Shown here in pieces: positions 1-9,224 of a stretch of 64,000 nucleotides of DNA. The position numbers and the translations under genes were made by a program. The stretch is taken from contig JAOZLL010000001.1 of NCBI GenBank assembly GCA_029934835.1, forward strand, positions 1 to 64,000, written 5' to 3'. Numbering within the stretch: the stretch's first letter is position 1; the number at the start of each line of letters is the position of its first letter. Under the pieces are notes generated by a model. The model worked only from the letters and a program-made list of their open reading frames with translations. It was not told the DNA's origin and searched no databases. This stretch comes from Flavobacteriaceae bacterium (GTDB lineage Bacteria > Bacteroidota > Bacteroidia > Flavobacteriales > Flavobacteriaceae).

Positions 1-49
1 TTTAGTCTTTAGTCTTTAGTCTTTAGTCTTTAGTCTTTAGTCTTTAGTC
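1..49. repeat. Heptanucleotide tandem array (TTTAGTC)x7
   Basis: Seven perfect copies of TTTAGTC run from the window edge and probably continue outside it. The unit resembles two other heptamer arrays in this window, TTTAAAG at 45344 and TTAAAAG at 62067. No function is evident. Confidence 0.95.
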
Positions 50-860
50 AAAAAAGAAATAGATAAGATAAGTAGGTCCATATTTTATTATGAATCTGTA
101 TAATTTTTTAAGTCGGGTCAACTTAAGCTTTCCTACATAGATACTCCATAGATACTTCATGTTATAGCCATAGATACTTGCACTTTAATGCACTAGAGTT
201 CACTAGAGTTTAATGTTAACTTACATCGAACTCAATCCTTTAATGTGCAAAAAAGCACCTATTATCTATTTAATAACTATAGAGGTAATCAAAATTGTGA
301 TTATCTTTTTCTTTGTTCTTTTTTTGCTAAAAAAAAGAACGAAAAAAGCAGTCCTGAATGATGCTTCCATCCTAGTTTTATTTTTTAAAAAGAATATCTA
401 ATAAAAGGGGCTGATTGCCACCAATCAGAATGCAAGCACTTTTATTGATTTTCTAAATTTAAAAAATAAAACCTGCCTTTTCGCCAGCCCGCCATTCAGT
501 CGACACCCATCGCTTTAGCTTCGCCTTATTTGATGATTGTACGATTAAGGGAACTTCCCCTATTTAGGGCTTTTAGTGAAAAAGTCTTACGTCTTTTGTC
601 GAAATAATTAAAGTTTTCCTACACTAACATCTGTCATCGGTCATCCAACTTTTAGTTATATGATAGGTTAATAGGTTGTTTTTGTGTCTTGACTAGCCCG
701 TATTAAGCAAAGCAAAAAGGCTAGATATGACACAAAGTATAGCATATTTAATGATTTATTAAACCTATTAAGATAGAAGGGAATATTTAGATATTTTGAC
801 GATTTTACTCTGAGGGAAAAAAGCCTGGGCATTCTTTCGTTTAAGCTATACTTTGTTAAA
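50..860. other. Gene-poor stretch downstream of the polysaccharide locus
   Basis: I call no gene here. The stretch contains three copies of CATAGATACT (136-145, 147-156, 169-178), two adjacent copies of CACTAGAGTT (about 190-210), a small hairpin CTGATTG/CAATCAG (about 410-427), and a larger nested imperfect inverted repeat at 668-771. One open frame of 62 codons (213-401) has a hydrophobic middle but no convincing ribosome binding site or recognisable family, so I leave it uncalled. Confidence 0.5.
668..771. repeat. Nested imperfect inverted repeat
   Basis: Outer arms TTAATAGGTT (668-677) and AACCTATTAA (762-771) are perfectly complementary. Inner arms at 682-698 and 719-735 pair over 17 bases with three mismatches. 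The structure lies about 90 bp beyond the end of the last gene of the minus-strand locus, so it could be part of a transcription end or a small decayed mobile repeat. Confidence 0.55.
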
Positions 861-2255
861 TTAGTAGGCTTTCTCTTCTCCTTTGAAAATATTAGTAACT
901 GTTTTGATTATGATATTAATATCCATTATAAAACTCCAATTTTCAATATAGAATATATCATACTTTACTCGATTAATTATGTCATGATCTGTTTCGATTT
1001 CACCTCTAAGACCCTTTACTTGTGCTAGACCTGTGATACCTGGTTTAACAAAATGACGTACCATATATTTATCTACTATCTTAATGAATTTTTTAGACTG
1101 ACTAAGCATATGTGGACGTGGTCCTACAATACTCATTTCGCCTTTTAATACATTAATAAATTGGGGCAACTCATCAATACTTGTTTTTCTAATAAACCGA
1201 CCTATTTTGGTTATTCTGATGTCACCTTTAACCACTTGATCTTTATCAGAACGGTTGTTAACACCCATAGAACGATACTTGTAACAGACAAAACTATTGC
1301 CTCGCAAACCATCTCTTATTTGTTTAAAATATAAAGGTCCTTTACTTTCACGTTTAATTAAAACAAATAAAATTGGTGTCAACCAAGATAAAACAAAAAT
1401 AATAACAAACAGAGAGAAAACGATATCAAAAAGACGTTTAAAAAATTTAGCTACAGGATTATCAAAGGGTAATTTTCTAATGGAAAGCACTGGAACAAAA
1501 CCATAATATTCTAGATACATGTTTTTACTAAAAATTCCTTTATCATCAGGAATTAATTTTACTTCTATATAATTATTATCTCCAAAGTTTATAATTTTAC
1601 TGATTGTATCTTGATTTATATCTGAATTAGAACAGTAAATCTCATCAATATGATTTTTTTTTGCATATTCACAGCATTCTTCAACTTTACCTAAAAAATC
1701 AATTTTTCCATTACCATTTCGAATTAATGCTTTATTAGTTTTTTTATATTTAAGTTCTTGATTTTTATCATCAGAAAAGAAGCCCATAACTTTATATCCA
1801 AAATCAACACGATTCATCATAAAGTTTAAAACAGGTGACAGGCTTTTATTTCCACCTATAAGTATGACTTTACGAAAATTACCTCCTTCAATACGATATT
1901 TACGTAGTGCGCTAAAATAGATTGCTCTGAATAGCGTTATTGCTATAAAAATAACACCCAAAACCTTTGCTAGTTCCCTAGTGTTTAGTAAGGTATCAGT
2001 CAAAGCAAAATAGGAAATTAATATAAGTGAATAAATCACGAAATGAGATGCTAATTGTGACACAACATCTGTAATATTAATAGTTCTTTTATAGTGATAA
2101 ATTTTTGTAAAATAGGCAATTAATAGCCACGAGATATTTGTAAAAAGTAAAAATTCATAGTTATTAAAATTCAGACCCAAAAAAGCAACATTTATTATCA
2201 ATAAATGTGCTATTAATGAAATTGGTTTAATAAATATAGCGTAGTGTTTTGGCAA
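861..2255 (-). CDS. Priming undecaprenyl-phosphate sugar phosphotransferase (WbaP/WcaJ type)
   Basis: This 464-residue polyprenyl glycosylphosphotransferase would start repeat-unit assembly by moving a sugar-1-phosphate from a nucleotide sugar to undecaprenyl phosphate in the inner membrane. Four hydrophobic segments fill about residues 10-115. A Rossmann-like middle domain (about 125-250) contains ILIGGNK. A further membrane segment (about 275-300) precedes the bacterial sugar transferase domain, which carries FKQIRDGLRGN, YKYRSM, TSIDELPQFINVLKGEMS and VGPRPH. The first usable codon is TTG, because no ATG occurs before the membrane segments. It is the last gene of the minus-strand locus. 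The transferred sugar cannot be read from the sequence. Confidence 0.93.
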   Translation of the reverse strand: MPKHYAIFIKPISLIAHLLIINVAFLGLNFNNYEFLLFTNISWLLIAYFTKIYHYKRTINITDVVSQLASHFVIYSLILISYFALTDTLLNTRELAKVLGVIFIAITLFRAIYFSALRKYRIEGGNFRKVILIGGNKSLSPVLNFMMNRVDFGYKVMGFFSDDKNQELKYKKTNKALIRNGNGKIDFLGKVEECCEYAKKNHIDEIYCSNSDINQDTISKIINFGDNNYIEVKLIPDDKGIFSKNMYLEYYGFVPVLSIRKLPFDNPVAKFFKRLFDIVFSLFVIIFVLSWLTPILFVLIKRESKGPLYFKQIRDGLRGNSFVCYKYRSMGVNNRSDKDQVVKGDIRITKIGRFIRKTSIDELPQFINVLKGEMSIVGPRPHMLSQSKKFIKIVDKYMVRHFVKPGITGLAQVKGLRGEIETDHDIINRVKYDIFYIENWSFIMDINIIIKTVTNIFKGEEKAY

Positions 2256-2298
2256 ATTTTGGGTTTTCTTGTTACAAATTTACTTTAATAATTTGATT

Positions 2299-3045
2299 TT
2301 ATTGATTTTTAAATATTTTTTCTTTTAGAACTAAAAACACAAATTTTGAATTTCCTATTAAATAACGTTTCCACATTCGTTTTGGTTCTTGTAAAAAACG
2401 ATAAAACCACTCCAAACCAACCTCTTGCATCCATTTAGGAGCCCGTTTTACTTTTCCTGCAACTACATCAAAACTGCCTCCAACTCCCATAACAAAATTT
2501 ATATTCTTTAACTGTTTTTTATAATCATATAAAAAATTCTCTTTTGTAGGAGAGCTTATTGCTACAAATAATAGGTTTGCACCACTATTAGCAATATCAA
2601 TTGCTATATTTTTCTCTTCTTCTTTAGTAAAATATCCATTTCTGTAACCTGCAATAATTGAAGGGTTGTATTCTTTTGAATATACATCAACTACCTTTTT
2701 GACAATTTCCTCCTTTGCTCCAAAAAAGAAAATTTTATACTTTTTTTTATATGCTAATGCGACAAGATTTTGCATTAAATCAATACCCGCTACTCTTTCT
2801 TTCAATGGTTTTTTTAAAAATTTAGATGCCCAGACAATTGCTTGCCCATCAGCATTAATTATATCAGCTTCATTTACACTTTCTCGTAATTGTAAATCTG
2901 ATTGCATTGCCACCAACTTTCCTGCGTTAACAACGATATGATGTAGCTGTTTATTGTTATCTACACTATCCGTAATAACCTCTAAGGTTTCTTGCATATT
3001 CAAATTATCAATTTGCGTATTTAAAAAATGTACTCTTTCTATCAT
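2299..3045 (-). CDS. WecG/TagA/CpsF-family glycosyltransferase
   Basis: This 248-residue GT26-type protein probably adds the second sugar, often ManNAc or ManNAcA, to the lipid-linked first sugar at the cytoplasmic membrane face. The family core is present: NADGQAIVWASK, then RVAGIDLM, FFFGAKEE, GYFTKEEE and a C-terminal WFYRFLQEPKRMWKRYL. The length matches the family norm. The WecB/WecC pathway encoded at 18624-21030 makes a ManNAc-type donor plausible, although this is inference. A degenerate leader repeat lies just upstream at 3059-3087. Confidence 0.93.
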   Translation of the reverse strand: MIERVHFLNTQIDNLNMQETLEVITDSVDNNKQLHHIVVNAGKLVAMQSDLQLRESVNEADIINADGQAIVWASKFLKKPLKERVAGIDLMQNLVALAYKKKYKIFFFGAKEEIVKKVVDVYSKEYNPSIIAGYRNGYFTKEEEKNIAIDIANSGANLLFVAISSPTKENFLYDYKKQLKNINFVMGVGGSFDVVAGKVKRAPKWMQEVGLEWFYRFLQEPKRMWKRYLIGNSKFVFLVLKEKIFKNQ

Positions 3046-3058
3046 ATGTTTAAATTTT

Positions 3059-3087
3059 TACCGTTAAGGTACTAAAGTGCAAAAAGC
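3059..3087 (-). repeat. Degenerate CTTWGCGN leader repeat
   Basis: Read on the minus strand, this gives GCACTTTAGTACCTTAACGG followed by TAAAAATTT, ending about 13 bp before the start codon of the WecG/TagA-type gene. It is a diverged copy of the element also seen at 8884, 19830, 27669, 44541 and 60548. Confidence 0.5.
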
Positions 3088-3131
3088 TATTTATTATTCC
3101 TTTAAGTGTCAAAATTGATATGCTCGTTTTG

Positions 3132-4310
3132 TTATTCATCTTTAAGACGATAGGATAATGCATAAAACATCCATGATTGTGCCCATCGGATATAGGGAAT
3201 TTTAGTTGTGAAATATTTTTGTTTTTGATAATAAAAATAACCTTTTTGATCTTGCATATTTTGTATTGTCCAACCCAAAACCTTATCTACTAATTGTTTG
3301 TTCTGCTTATCTAAACCAAGCTTATAAAGTGTTACCACTACTTGTGCAGGTGCATGAATATCTATAGGGTATAGATGATTATTATAGTACTTGGATGCGC
3401 CGTTATCTAAAAAAAAGTTGTTTAGATAATAATTCATTCCAATTTCTATGTTTTTAGAATAAGATGTATCATCTGAATATTTTTGATATTCATAAATACA
3501 CTCTAGGTTATATCCTGTATGGAAACTGTCTATCCACTGATGAAAAGGCAAAGTTCCATAAGACCAAGATCCATCTTTTTGCTGGTGATCACAAACAAAT
3601 TGCACTGCTTTTTTAGCTTCTTTTAGTAGTGATTTATCTTTTGTAATATTATAAATTTGAGATAACAGCTTTGCCCCGAGCAATGAAGCATTAAATACTT
3701 GTGTGGAATCTTGCGGTGAATAAGAAAAAGAAAAATTTCTATTTTTATCGTAAGTTCTATTGAGATCTTTTAATACAAATTGTGCGCTTGAAATAACAAC
3801 ATCTAAAACAACTTGATCCTTTGTAATGGTATAAGCTCTCAACAAAGCTTCTACAATAAAACTTGTAGCTACTACTGTTGGTGTGTGTTTAGGCTGAAAA
3901 AAAGCACGAGCTTGCCAATCGAAATTATAGCCCCAACAGGCTCCCGAATATCCTGGAGATTGCAAATTTACTATTACTTTGCTTAAATGTTTTATTTTTT
4001 TAAGATATTCCTCTTTGGGTTGCTGCTCATAAAGATTGCAATAGCCTATTAAAAACAGCCCTAAACCCTTAGGATTATACTCTTTTTTAATACCGACAAT
4101 TTTTCTAAAATTAATGGGGTTTCTTTTAAATAGCTGTATCCAAGCTAATCTAAGAAAACGACTTTTTCTAAAAAATGGTATTGCATTAAAAAGTTTGCTA
4201 TTTAAACCATCATACGGATCGTAGCCTTTAAAACTTTCTTTTTCTACAAAATTTTTAAGGAGGTTAAAGCTATGTTGGATTTTATTCAAAAGCTGGCTTT
4301 CTTTCTGCAA
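3132..4310 (-). CDS. Alpha/alpha-toroid protein of unknown function in the polysaccharide locus
   Basis: This 392-residue protein has no signal peptide or membrane segment. Repeated helical hairpins with motifs such as GACWGYNFDWQARAFF, TPTVVATSFIVEALLRAY, DGSWSYGTLPFHQWIDS and HAPAQVVVTLYKL suggest an alpha/alpha barrel like that of prenyltransferases, terpene cyclases or glycoside hydrolases. I recall similar proteins carrying a delta-aminolevulinate dehydratase label, but I see no lysine or zinc motif of that enzyme. The start codon lies 29 bp inside the upstream polymerase gene, so translation is probably coupled. A role in modifying or cleaving the polysaccharide or its lipid intermediate is a guess from context. 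Confidence 0.8.
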   Translation of the reverse strand: MQKESQLLNKIQHSFNLLKNFVEKESFKGYDPYDGLNSKLFNAIPFFRKSRFLRLAWIQLFKRNPINFRKIVGIKKEYNPKGLGLFLIGYCNLYEQQPKEEYLKKIKHLSKVIVNLQSPGYSGACWGYNFDWQARAFFQPKHTPTVVATSFIVEALLRAYTITKDQVVLDVVISSAQFVLKDLNRTYDKNRNFSFSYSPQDSTQVFNASLLGAKLLSQIYNITKDKSLLKEAKKAVQFVCDHQQKDGSWSYGTLPFHQWIDSFHTGYNLECIYEYQKYSDDTSYSKNIEIGMNYYLNNFFLDNGASKYYNNHLYPIDIHAPAQVVVTLYKLGLDKQNKQLVDKVLGWTIQNMQDQKGYFYYQKQKYFTTKIPYIRWAQSWMFYALSYRLKDE

Positions 4311-5535
4311 TATTACAATAAAATATTAGTGTAAAAAATACGATCCAATATATAGTAGAACTGTGAGGTAATTCTAAAATAACATTAAAAAAAGACCATG
4401 CAGATAAACCGATAAATGCAGTGAACAGAAAAGCTTTTTTGGAATCTAAAAGGTTCTCTTTTTTCCACATTAAATGAATTATTGGGTAAATAAATAAGAG
4501 TATACTAATTCCGCCTAGATGATACATGATAGTAAGAAATGAATTGTGCGGTGGAGTAAGGTATTGTTCTTCCTTTAAAAAAGTAAGATTAAATCCGTTT
4601 CTTTTCATAATTTCATTCAGTTGCTGTCTTTGCTCTTCATCTATATACGTATTTCCAAATCCTTCCCCTTTAAGAAAATAATTATCTTCTGTTATTTGTT
4701 TTAAAGTATATCCCCAATAATTAAAGCGCCATTGAGAATTAACATCTTGAAAAGCAGGCATTTTGATATACAACATGATTAAAAGGCCAATAAATGATAT
4801 TGAAATTAAAATTTTAACACTCTTTCTAGAAGTAACCAATATCCATATAAATAAAACTACCAAATGACTTAAAAAAGCAGCATCATGACCCATGGTTAAA
4901 GACAAAAAAAAGGAGAACAGAAATACTATCCATTTTTTCCATCCTTTATAGAAAAAGAGGACATAGGAAGAAAAAATAATAAGACCCAGTATTGCTGCAG
5001 GTGAATAATAATACTTTAAAAAAATTGGATTATTATTTTTGATTACTAGTTGAAATACAACATATATAAACTGTACAACTAACGAAGCTTTGGCAAAATA
5101 AATGATGAAGTGGAATAAATACTCTAAAAAAACTCTATTGCTAGCTATTTTTTTAATAATTATATAACTTGTTATCATATAACCAAACAACATAAACTGT
5201 CTTATGGTTATATACAAAGCTTGAGTATCTTGGAATACATTATTATTCCATAAAGAAATTACTAAATAAAAGAGTGCCAATAATGAAAGTATCTCTATAC
5301 TAATAATTCGATTATTTCTATCAAATAAAATTGGAAGTGCTACTAAAACAGTAATGAAATTCACGAGGTCATGTAGGTAGATGTGTTGGATCAATTCAAA
5401 CTTGCTATATGCTCGACCTAAGAATAGTAACAAGATAGAATCCATAATTACAAATAGCAAAAAGAAACAAATCCACTTGTTATTTTTACAATTGGACAAT
5501 AAAATATCACTATTTATTGTATTAATACTTTTCAT
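4282..5535 (-). CDS. Wzy-like O-antigen/exopolysaccharide polymerase (copy 1)
   Basis: This 417-residue integral membrane protein has about ten hydrophobic segments and a large soluble loop around residues 240-320, as in Wzy polymerases and O-antigen ligases. The loop carries WRFNYWGYTLKQI, FLKGEGFGNTY and PPHNSFLTIMYHLGG. It is clearly related to the protein at 15921-17093: both start with a LGR-x-x-SK motif and end with a near-identical NVILELPHSS segment. It presumably joins lipid-linked repeat units in the periplasm. Its ATG touches the stop codon of the upstream gene without a gap, and the downstream gene starts inside it. Confidence 0.85.
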   Translation of the reverse strand: MKSINTINSDILLSNCKNNKWICFFLLFVIMDSILLLFLGRAYSKFELIQHIYLHDLVNFITVLVALPILFDRNNRIISIEILSLLALFYLVISLWNNNVFQDTQALYITIRQFMLFGYMITSYIIIKKIASNRVFLEYLFHFIIYFAKASLVVQFIYVVFQLVIKNNNPIFLKYYYSPAAILGLIIFSSYVLFFYKGWKKWIVFLFSFFLSLTMGHDAAFLSHLVVLFIWILVTSRKSVKILISISFIGLLIMLYIKMPAFQDVNSQWRFNYWGYTLKQITEDNYFLKGEGFGNTYIDEEQRQQLNEIMKRNGFNLTFLKEEQYLTPPHNSFLTIMYHLGGISILLFIYPIIHLMWKKENLLDSKKAFLFTAFIGLSAWSFFNVILELPHSSTIYWIVFFTLIFYCNIAERKPAFE

Positions 5536-6732
5536 TTATACCTTAAGTTGGTTAAATAATAGGGAATAAAAAAATGTAAAAAACAAGAGCCCTTGTTGTC
5601 TAACTAAAATATCATCTGTTAAGAAATAAATAGAAAGAATTGCTAAAAAAACTAAATAGAATTCTTTATTGATTACATAATTTAGTGGAATCAACAAAAC
5701 AAAAATAAAATACAAAAAACCAACAATTCCCAAGCTGGTCAGTATCAGTAAATACTGATTATGTGGCCCATATTTGTGTTCAGCAGCATATTTATAATCA
5801 TATAATTGATATTTTTTTAGCATTGCTGCTTTTACATTGGTATCTCCAACACCAAACCACGGATTTTCTTTTATTACTCGAAGCGCTGTCTCCCATTTTA
5901 CTAATCGTAAAGTCAATACATTTCGTTCCTCTTTTTTATCTGTAATAGTAAAGGCTGTATTTTTAAATTTTTCAATTTTACTCAACTTCAATGGATTAAA
6001 GATATATACCAAAACTAAGAGTCCTAAGATTAGAAATGATGGTTTTTTATAGTGTTTAAAACTAATTATAAAAAACAGAAAGAACATACAGATTAATCCT
6101 ATCATAGAATTTAATAAAAGTATGTAAGTAATTATTAGTGCTCCTAAAAATAGCTTAAGAATAAGTGAAAAATTCGCTCTTTTAACGTATAGAATATACA
6201 GCGTAAAATTTAAAAATAATGATGAAAATGTGGGATGTGAATTATCATAAATACGAACTAAACCGTAGGAAGTTACTTTGTGATATATACTCTCTGTAAT
6301 TAATATGCTCTTTTCTCCTGTACTATATATATCAATAAATCCATAAATAAGAGCAATTGTAATAAATAATAGGGATGAAACTGCAAAGGCATATAGAATT
6401 CTATCAAAAAGCTTTTTGTTTTCATTAATTCCGATAAAAAATACAGGAATGATTAACAATATAAAGTACTTCTCAATATCTTTAATATTAAAACCACTTT
6501 TAACTCTAAGTAGATAGCTAAAAACCAGAATAATAAAAAATAGAGGTAGCAAATAATCCTGAAACTTACTCAACTTTAATTTTTGCCAATCTTTTTTTAA
6601 AATCCATAATACCAAAAGTAAAGCGATAACAATCCCACTTTTATAATAAAATCCCGAGGGAATAATAAAGGCTAAAAAAATGAGTAAATAATTATAACTT
6701 TTTGTAATTATGTTTTTGTAGTTGTTTATCAA
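5536..6732 (-). CDS. O-antigen ligase/polymerase family protein
   Basis: This 398-residue polytopic membrane protein carries the Wzy_C/O-antigen ligase signature in a late periplasmic loop, with WETALRVIKENPWFGVGDTN followed by GPHNQYLLILTSLGI. It differs from the two other polymerase-like proteins in the locus and may be a ligase, or a polymerase for a different linkage. The only plausible start is a TTG directly after the TAA of the upstream gene (TAATTG), so expression probably depends on translational coupling. Distinguishing polymerase from ligase by sequence is unreliable. Confidence 0.85.
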   Translation of the reverse strand: MINNYKNIITKSYNYLLIFLAFIIPSGFYYKSGIVIALLLVLWILKKDWQKLKLSKFQDYLLPLFFIILVFSYLLRVKSGFNIKDIEKYFILLIIPVFFIGINENKKLFDRILYAFAVSSLLFITIALIYGFIDIYSTGEKSILITESIYHKVTSYGLVRIYDNSHPTFSSLFLNFTLYILYVKRANFSLILKLFLGALIITYILLLNSMIGLICMFFLFFIISFKHYKKPSFLILGLLVLVYIFNPLKLSKIEKFKNTAFTITDKKEERNVLTLRLVKWETALRVIKENPWFGVGDTNVKAAMLKKYQLYDYKYAAEHKYGPHNQYLLILTSLGIVGFLYFIFVLLIPLNYVINKEFYLVFLAILSIYFLTDDILVRQQGLLFFTFFYSLLFNQLKV

Positions 6733-8877
6733 TTATTCTAAATGCTGAGGTAGTCCCGTCTGTAAACTATCTATTATTTTAAAAGTTGTCAAGGTTGTAT
6801 CATAAATCGAATCAAAACTAATTGGTGTTTCCTTGCCTTCTTTAATACTTTCTAAAAAAGCAATAACTTCTTGTTTATGACCTTTACCATCTAACTTTAA
6901 TTTGTGCTCTTTATTGTCTTTGTGTATGCTAGCTGTTCTAAAATCATGGATTCGTCCAATTTTTCCACCTGAAAATATTTCTATCATCTCTTTGGGTAGT
7001 GATTTATCTCCATTAGCTAAATAGGTTAAATTGCCAACTGAACCATCATCAAAACTAATAATTACTGCAATATTATCATCTGATTTAATCTTTGTGTTGT
7101 TTGATTTTATGGATTCTGCATAAACTTTTACAGGCTTAGCGTCAGTGAAAAACTGCATTAAATCTATAAAATGACACATTTCACCAATAATTCTACCGCC
7201 ACCAAGGCTATCCATTTGGGTCCAATGATCTTTAGGAATAAAACCGGCATTTACACGAATGTTTACCACTTTTGGTTCGCCATTATTTGCAAATTCATTT
7301 TTAAGCGCTACTGAAACTGGTGCAAATCGTCTATTGAAACCAACCATTAATTGGTTGTTTCCTTTTTGATAGGCTTCTTTTACCGAGTCTAATTCCTCTT
7401 GATTCATAGCCACCGGCTTTTCGACAAAAACATGTTTATTCTGTTTTAATGCTTGAATCACGTACTCGGCATGTGAATTATGAGGTGTCGCAATAAAAAC
7501 AGTGTTAATCGCTTTTGACTCAAAGATATCATTTGCATTTGCTGAACTTATATTAAATCCAAATTTTTGAGCTACATTTTTTGAAGTAATTCCCTTAGAA
7601 GTAACTACTGTATCTAATGAAGCTCCAAAAGATTTTGCACTTGGTATTAAGTAACTCTGTGCAAAACTTCCTGCTCCAATAAAACCAATATTTATATCTT
7701 TTATGGGATTAGAAGTAATTTTGAATTTTGTATTGTCTTTATTATCATTTTCTGGATAATGAATTAGAATACCTATATGGGGTTCTTGAGTTTTACCTAA
7801 AACAATATCATAAGCTTTTTCTGCATCATCAATATTAAAAGTGTGTGTGATGAGTGATTTAATATTGATTTTACCTTGGGCAATTAATTCTAAAAAAGCC
7901 TCCATATTACGTTGTTCTGTCCAACGTACATAAGCATACGGATAATCAATTCCTTCTTCTTCATAACTTACATCATATCGTCCTGGTCCGTAGGAAGTTG
8001 ACATTTTTAGTTCTAACTCTTTTCGGTAAAAATCAGGATCACGTGGAATATCCATTTTTACAGCACCTACTACGATCACCTTTCCTTTTTTTCTAGTAAT
8101 GATTGCTGAAAGTTCTATAGGGTCATTACTTGGAGCGGCGGCAGTTATAATTACTTGATCAAAACCATGTCCGTTTGTAAAATTATCAATAGCCGTTAGT
8201 AAATTATCATCAGTACGTAGCATGGCGCTATCAGTATTATTATCAAGGGCTAATTTCACCAAGTTAGCAGCTAAATCAATTCCAAAAACTTTACAACCAT
8301 TTGCTTTTAATAATTGTGTTGTTAATTGTCCTAATAAACCCAAACCAATAACAGCAACTTTATCTCCCAATTTAGGATCGGCTTGTCTAACTCCTTGTAA
8401 TGCTATGGCTCCAAGTGTTGTAAAACTCGCTTCTTCAAAACTTACATTATCGGGTATTTTTGCCACTAGGTTTTGCGGGATACTCACTATTTCAGCATGT
8501 GATGCATAATCTTGTCCTGCACAAGCCACTCTGTCGCCAGGTTTAAATACATCATTGGTATCCATAGAAGCTTTTACCACTCCAGCTGTACTATATCCTA
8601 GCGCTTTTAGAGAATCTAATTTTGTTTTTACTTTATTTATAGTAGCTTTTAAACCTTCTTTTCTAACGTTTTGTAGTACTTGAGCTACCAAGTCTGGGCG
8701 TTGTTTTGCTTTACCGATTAGGCTTGCTTTTCCCACTTTAACGGTTCCTCTTTCGGTTCCTGCACTTATTAATGAATATTGGTTTTCAACTAATACCATT
8801 GCTTTACTTAATGCTGGTTTTGGTACTTCATCAATATATAAATCGCCTGTTTTGAAATTTTGGATTACTTGTTTCAT
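6733..8877 (-). CDS. Two-domain oxidoreductase: zinc-ADH-like plus Gfo/Idh/MocA
   Basis: This 714-residue cytoplasmic fusion protein has two dehydrogenase modules. Residues 1 to about 360 form a medium-chain alcohol-dehydrogenase-like domain, with FKPGDRVACAGQDYASHAEI and the nucleotide fold VIGLGLLGQL. Residues from about 390 form a Gfo/Idh/MocA dehydrogenase, with IGFIGAGSF, EKPVAMNQEEL and GFNRRFAPVS. Such fusions occur in polysaccharide loci and are thought to remodel nucleotide-sugar-linked intermediates, but the substrate is not known to me. It heads arm A and has its own promoter at 9018-9048. Its first nine codons are duplicated exactly at 13218-13245. Confidence 0.93.
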   Translation of the reverse strand: MKQVIQNFKTGDLYIDEVPKPALSKAMVLVENQYSLISAGTERGTVKVGKASLIGKAKQRPDLVAQVLQNVRKEGLKATINKVKTKLDSLKALGYSTAGVVKASMDTNDVFKPGDRVACAGQDYASHAEIVSIPQNLVAKIPDNVSFEEASFTTLGAIALQGVRQADPKLGDKVAVIGLGLLGQLTTQLLKANGCKVFGIDLAANLVKLALDNNTDSAMLRTDDNLLTAIDNFTNGHGFDQVIITAAAPSNDPIELSAIITRKKGKVIVVGAVKMDIPRDPDFYRKELELKMSTSYGPGRYDVSYEEEGIDYPYAYVRWTEQRNMEAFLELIAQGKINIKSLITHTFNIDDAEKAYDIVLGKTQEPHIGILIHYPENDNKDNTKFKITSNPIKDINIGFIGAGSFAQSYLIPSAKSFGASLDTVVTSKGITSKNVAQKFGFNISSANANDIFESKAINTVFIATPHNSHAEYVIQALKQNKHVFVEKPVAMNQEELDSVKEAYQKGNNQLMVGFNRRFAPVSVALKNEFANNGEPKVVNIRVNAGFIPKDHWTQMDSLGGGRIIGEMCHFIDLMQFFTDAKPVKVYAESIKSNNTKIKSDDNIAVIISFDDGSVGNLTYLANGDKSLPKEMIEIFSGGKIGRIHDFRTASIHKDNKEHKLKLDGKGHKQEVIAFLESIKEGKETPISFDSIYDTTLTTFKIIDSLQTGLPQHLE
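8850..8877 (-). repeat. 28-bp direct repeat, copy within the intact gene
   Basis: These bases encode the first nine codons of the two-domain oxidoreductase (MKQVIQNFK). They are identical, in the same orientation, to 13218-13245. The two copies bound about 4.4 kb that contains the transposase ruin, the glycosyltransferase stump and two plus-strand genes. Confidence 0.9.
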
Positions 8878-8883
8878 ATCTTT

Positions 8884-8920
8884 AAAATTTTACCGCTAAG
8901 ACGCGGCATCGCAAAGCTTT
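8884..8920 (-). repeat. CTTWGCGN leader repeat before the two-domain oxidoreductase
   Basis: On the minus strand the element reads GCTTTGCGATGCCGCGTCTT, then AGCGGTAAAATTTTAA, and stops 6 bp before ATG. The corresponding leader of the truncated duplicate at 13246-13280 lacks it, which suggests it is a separable insertion. Confidence 0.75.
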
Positions 8921-9017
8921 TTTAATCACTCTATTATGTGATAAGCCTTTTTTATCATGAATGTTTCCTGTGTTTTGAATATTATTTTTATGGATAAACA
9001 GCTTAAATGATAAGGTA

Positions 9018-9048
9018 CAAAGGTATACCTAATTCTTATGACGTACAA
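9018..9048 (-). promoter_or_regulatory. Bacteroidota-type promoter of arm A
   Basis: On the minus strand a -33 TTG (9046-9048) is followed after 20 bp by TACCTTTG (9018-9025), matching the TTG...TAnnTTTG promoter. Predicted transcription starts near 9011 and leaves a leader of about 134 nt before the two-domain oxidoreductase. Confidence 0.75.
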
Positions 9049-9077
9049 GATATATTTAGTTGGTTTATAAACTGGGA

Positions 9078-9112
9078 TTTAGTATTGGCTAAATCTCATT
9101 TTGAAGTACTAG
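9078..9112 (+). repeat. Outer left inverted repeat of the transposase-derived element
   Basis: About 35 bp pair imperfectly with 9856-9891 in inverted orientation. The shared core is GGCTAAATCTCATTTTGA. Together they delimit an element of about 814 bp. Confidence 0.75.
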
Positions 9113-9136
9113 GAATAATACAAGGTGTTTTATTTT

Positions 9137-9217
9137 TGGCTGAAAGCCATAGATACCTTAACTTATGGCAACGCCATAAAGGTATATGACTAATACAGGT
9201 TTTCGCCCTGAAAGGGC
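9137..9217 (+). repeat. Three REP-like palindromes, left side
   Basis: Three short palindromes occur in order: GGCTGAAAGCC (9138-9148), TTATGGCAACGCCATAA (9163-9179) and GCCCTGAAAGGGC (9205-9217). The same three types, reversed in order, occur on the other side of the broken transposase gene. This is the arrangement expected for REP sequences mobilised by a Y1 transposase. Confidence 0.85.
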
Positions 9218-9224
9218 ACTATAA

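Noticed and set aside
1-49. CRISPR-like appearance of the repeated start of the window
   Set aside because: The units are 7 bp with no spacers, so this is a simple tandem array.
213-401. 62-codon plus-strand frame with a hydrophobic middle
   Set aside because: There is no ribosome binding site, promoter, family resemblance or operon context, and the surroundings are repeat-rich non-coding DNA.
9007-9189. 60-codon plus-strand frame
   Set aside because: It runs through a promoter, an outer inverted repeat and two REP-like palindromes of the transposase element, which explain the sequence better.
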